Source: Vibrio chagasii
GTDB lineage: Bacteria; Pseudomonadota; Gammaproteobacteria; Enterobacterales; Vibrionaceae
Length of the DNA: 64,000 nt
NCBI RefSeq assembly: GCF_024347355.1
Contig: NZ_AP025466.1
Location: 1,178,001 to 1,242,000, forward strand
Direction of reading: 5' to 3'
The notes under the pieces were generated by a model. That model searched no databases, was not told the origin of the DNA, and saw only the letters and a list, made by a program, of their open reading frames with translations. A program made the translations under genes and the position numbers. Each line of letters begins with the position of its first letter. Position 1 is the first letter of the stretch. Of this stretch, positions 63,037 through 64,000 are shown piece by piece.

Positions 63037-63657
63037 TCACTGCCCCGTAATGATTTGATTCAAAAAAGGAACTAGTGAAGGAAAACTCGCAGGTTCTGTA
63101 AATTCTGATTTCTTTTCTAACGGGATTGGCATCATCTCGAGCAATCGCGCACAAATCCACTGCGGGCTTTCAAAATCTGGGGTTGGGTAGAGTGTTCTGA
63201 TTGAGTCGTGGTCACGGAACAACTGCACGAGAAATGCAGTGAAGACATTGGGCACATCATAATCTAGCGCTGGCCAATGGGGTAGATCACGAAATTGGCT
63301 TTTGATTAGGCCATCACTTTGGCGATATGAGGAGTGCAACTGCACCAAGGTTTGCCCTTCTACGTCGATCTCTAACAACTGATCATCCGACATGTTGAAG
63401 TCGACAATCGTTACCTTGGTTCCCCACGTACTAAGATGTTCGGACTTTGTGTTGTCTTGCGTCGCGATAATAAAACCTTCTCCTTTGGCAGCATTCGCCA
63501 CCATGGTGAGGTATTTTTGTTCGAAGATTCTTAGCCTTTGTCTCCCTCCTGGCAAAAGAAAGATGGGGAGGGGGAACACAGCAAGCTCTAGAGAAGACTC
63601 TACGGGTTTGTCTGGTTTGGCTTCTGTCCGCGTGATCTTCCCAGTTGAATTGGGCAC
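63037..63657 (-). CDS. LON substrate-binding domain protein
   Basis: A 206-residue protein made only of the N-terminal domain of Lon protease (LELAVFPLPIFLLPGGRQRLRIFEQKYLTMV, then GEGFIIATQ, IVDFNMSDDQLLEIDVEGQ). It has no ATPase or protease part. Start is GTG 63657, six bases after AAGGAG. It precedes the sigma gene and has its own sigma-E-like promoter, so it probably belongs to the same stress regulon, perhaps as a substrate adaptor. Confidence 0.9.
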   Translation of the reverse strand: MPNSTGKITRTEAKPDKPVESSLELAVFPLPIFLLPGGRQRLRIFEQKYLTMVANAAKGEGFIIATQDNTKSEHLSTWGTKVTIVDFNMSDDQLLEIDVEGQTLVQLHSSYRQSDGLIKSQFRDLPHWPALDYDVPNVFTAFLVQLFRDHDSIRTLYPTPDFESPQWICARLLEMMPIPLEKKSEFTEPASFPSLVPFLNQIITGQ

Positions 63658-63944
63658 ATAGCACTCCTTAGTTCAAAGATGATTTAGGAGGGTATACGGA
63701 CTGTTTGAGAGGTTCGATCAATCTAGGTCAGAAGGTGGTTGTTTATTAATCAAAGTTGTTTGGCAAACCAGCTGCAATAGAAGGATATGTTTTTTGTTGC
63801 ACATGTTCATAAATTCATCGTTCGTCTCTTCTTTAGTCAATGTCATTAGGTAGTATATGGATAAATAGTAAGCGAGCAGAAAGGGTGGATGGCTGCTTCT
63901 TTCTAACTTTCTTCTTTACTTAACATCACATCGAAGGACTGGTC
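63658..63944. other. divergent control region at the right edge
   Basis: Between the LON-domain gene and the rightward tautomerase-like gene. It holds the leftward promoter at 63695-63720; the rest is AT-rich with no reading frames of note. Confidence 0.5.
63695..63720 (-). promoter_or_regulatory. ECF11-type promoter before the LON-domain gene
   Basis: On the minus strand TGATCG, 16 bases, CGTA. The same spacing as the promoter at 62961-62986, about 40 bases before the GTG start. Confidence 0.6.
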
Positions 63945-64000
63945 ATGATTGTTATTTATGGTATCAAAGAGTGCTTAAACCCGATTAAGCTAGAGCTATC
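63945..64000 (+). CDS. tautomerase family protein, 5' part only
   Basis: The window ends after 18 full codons: ATG 63945 after AAGGA, then IVIYGIKECLNPIKLEL. This start looks like small tautomerase-family proteins of Vibrio that I recall beginning with a similar strand and helix. A catalytic Pro after the initiator Met is absent (Ile instead), so the tautomerase call is uncertain. Confidence 0.5.
   Translation, partial: MIVIYGIKECLNPIKLEL

Noticed and set aside
1..64000. CRISPR array, integron cassettes, tRNA or rRNA genes
   Set aside because: No regularly spaced repeats, no attC-like sites in series and no recognisable RNA gene were seen in the window.

Overview
The window looks like a Vibrio chromosome segment, most probably from a marine species of the Splendidus-like group. 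The reasons are a DUF3283 small protein, a VemP-type leader ahead of a second secDF pair, a RRF_GI-type protein and the general gene style and base composition. Placement on the smaller chromosome is plausible, since the content is mostly accessory, catabolic and stress functions, but nothing in the sequence proves it. There are no rRNA or tRNA genes, no CRISPR array and no prophage. One complete insertion sequence is present (22939-23991).

Layout. 1-4.6 kb: a possible gene tail, a PA3496-like small protein, a NADAR protein, and a divergent pair of a periplasmic binding protein and a hybrid histidine kinase. 4.7-11 kb: a GntR/UTRA regulator divergent from a six-gene operon with a binding protein, an alkaline-phosphatase-superfamily hydrolase, two permeases, an ATPase and a HAD phosphatase. 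Its control region holds an 11-bp-periodic array of PhoB-like half-sites and two near-identical UTRA-type operators, so it is read as a phosphate-starvation organophosphate or phosphonate uptake system. 11-18.7 kb: a full phenylalanine/tyrosine catabolic block (hpd-hmgA-fahA-maiA, acetoacetate-CoA ligase, phhA-phhB) with TyrR-like boxes ahead of both arms. 18.9-22.2 kb: a YebC/YeeN-like protein, a DUF2798 protein, a LysR regulator and a beta-hydroxyacid dehydrogenase.

22.3-26 kb: a TetR regulator, an IS5/IS903-type insertion, then an SDR-OsmC operon. The promoters of the regulator and of the operon share an 18-bp operator, which shows they were one locus before the insertion. 26-29 kb: AT-rich, with an S41 protease and an orphan exported protein. 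29.2-36 kb: a compact operon of an exported helical protein, a MacB/LolCDE-like ABC ATPase and permease, a LolA-like protein, an outer-membrane barrel, a LytS-type kinase and a LytTR regulator. Together these form a candidate uncharacterised trans-envelope transport system. 36-43.6 kb: an M16 lipoprotein protease, vemP-secD2-secF2 with a visible stall-controlled stem, and rlmJ.

43.8-53 kb: a solo SRA-like/HNH type IV restriction enzyme; a LysR regulator divergent from an SDR, MFS and old-yellow-enzyme set; a GFA-OsmC pair; a PatB-type C-S lyase broken by one base in a G6 run; and small RNA-binding or ribosome-associated proteins. 52.8-63.7 kb: one long leftward unit headed by an ECF sigma factor and its ChrR-type zinc/cupin anti-sigma factor, followed by a YbgA-like protein, photolyase, an NTF2-like protein, an SDR, an FAD oxidoreductase, DUF1365, a Cfa-type methyltransferase, DUF2878, a chalcone-isomerase-like protein and DUF3833. 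It resembles the singlet-oxygen regulon of Rhodobacter and may modify membrane fatty acids under light stress. Two matching TGATC(C/G)-N16-CGTA promoters stand before the sigma gene and before the upstream LON-domain gene. A tautomerase-family gene begins at the right edge.
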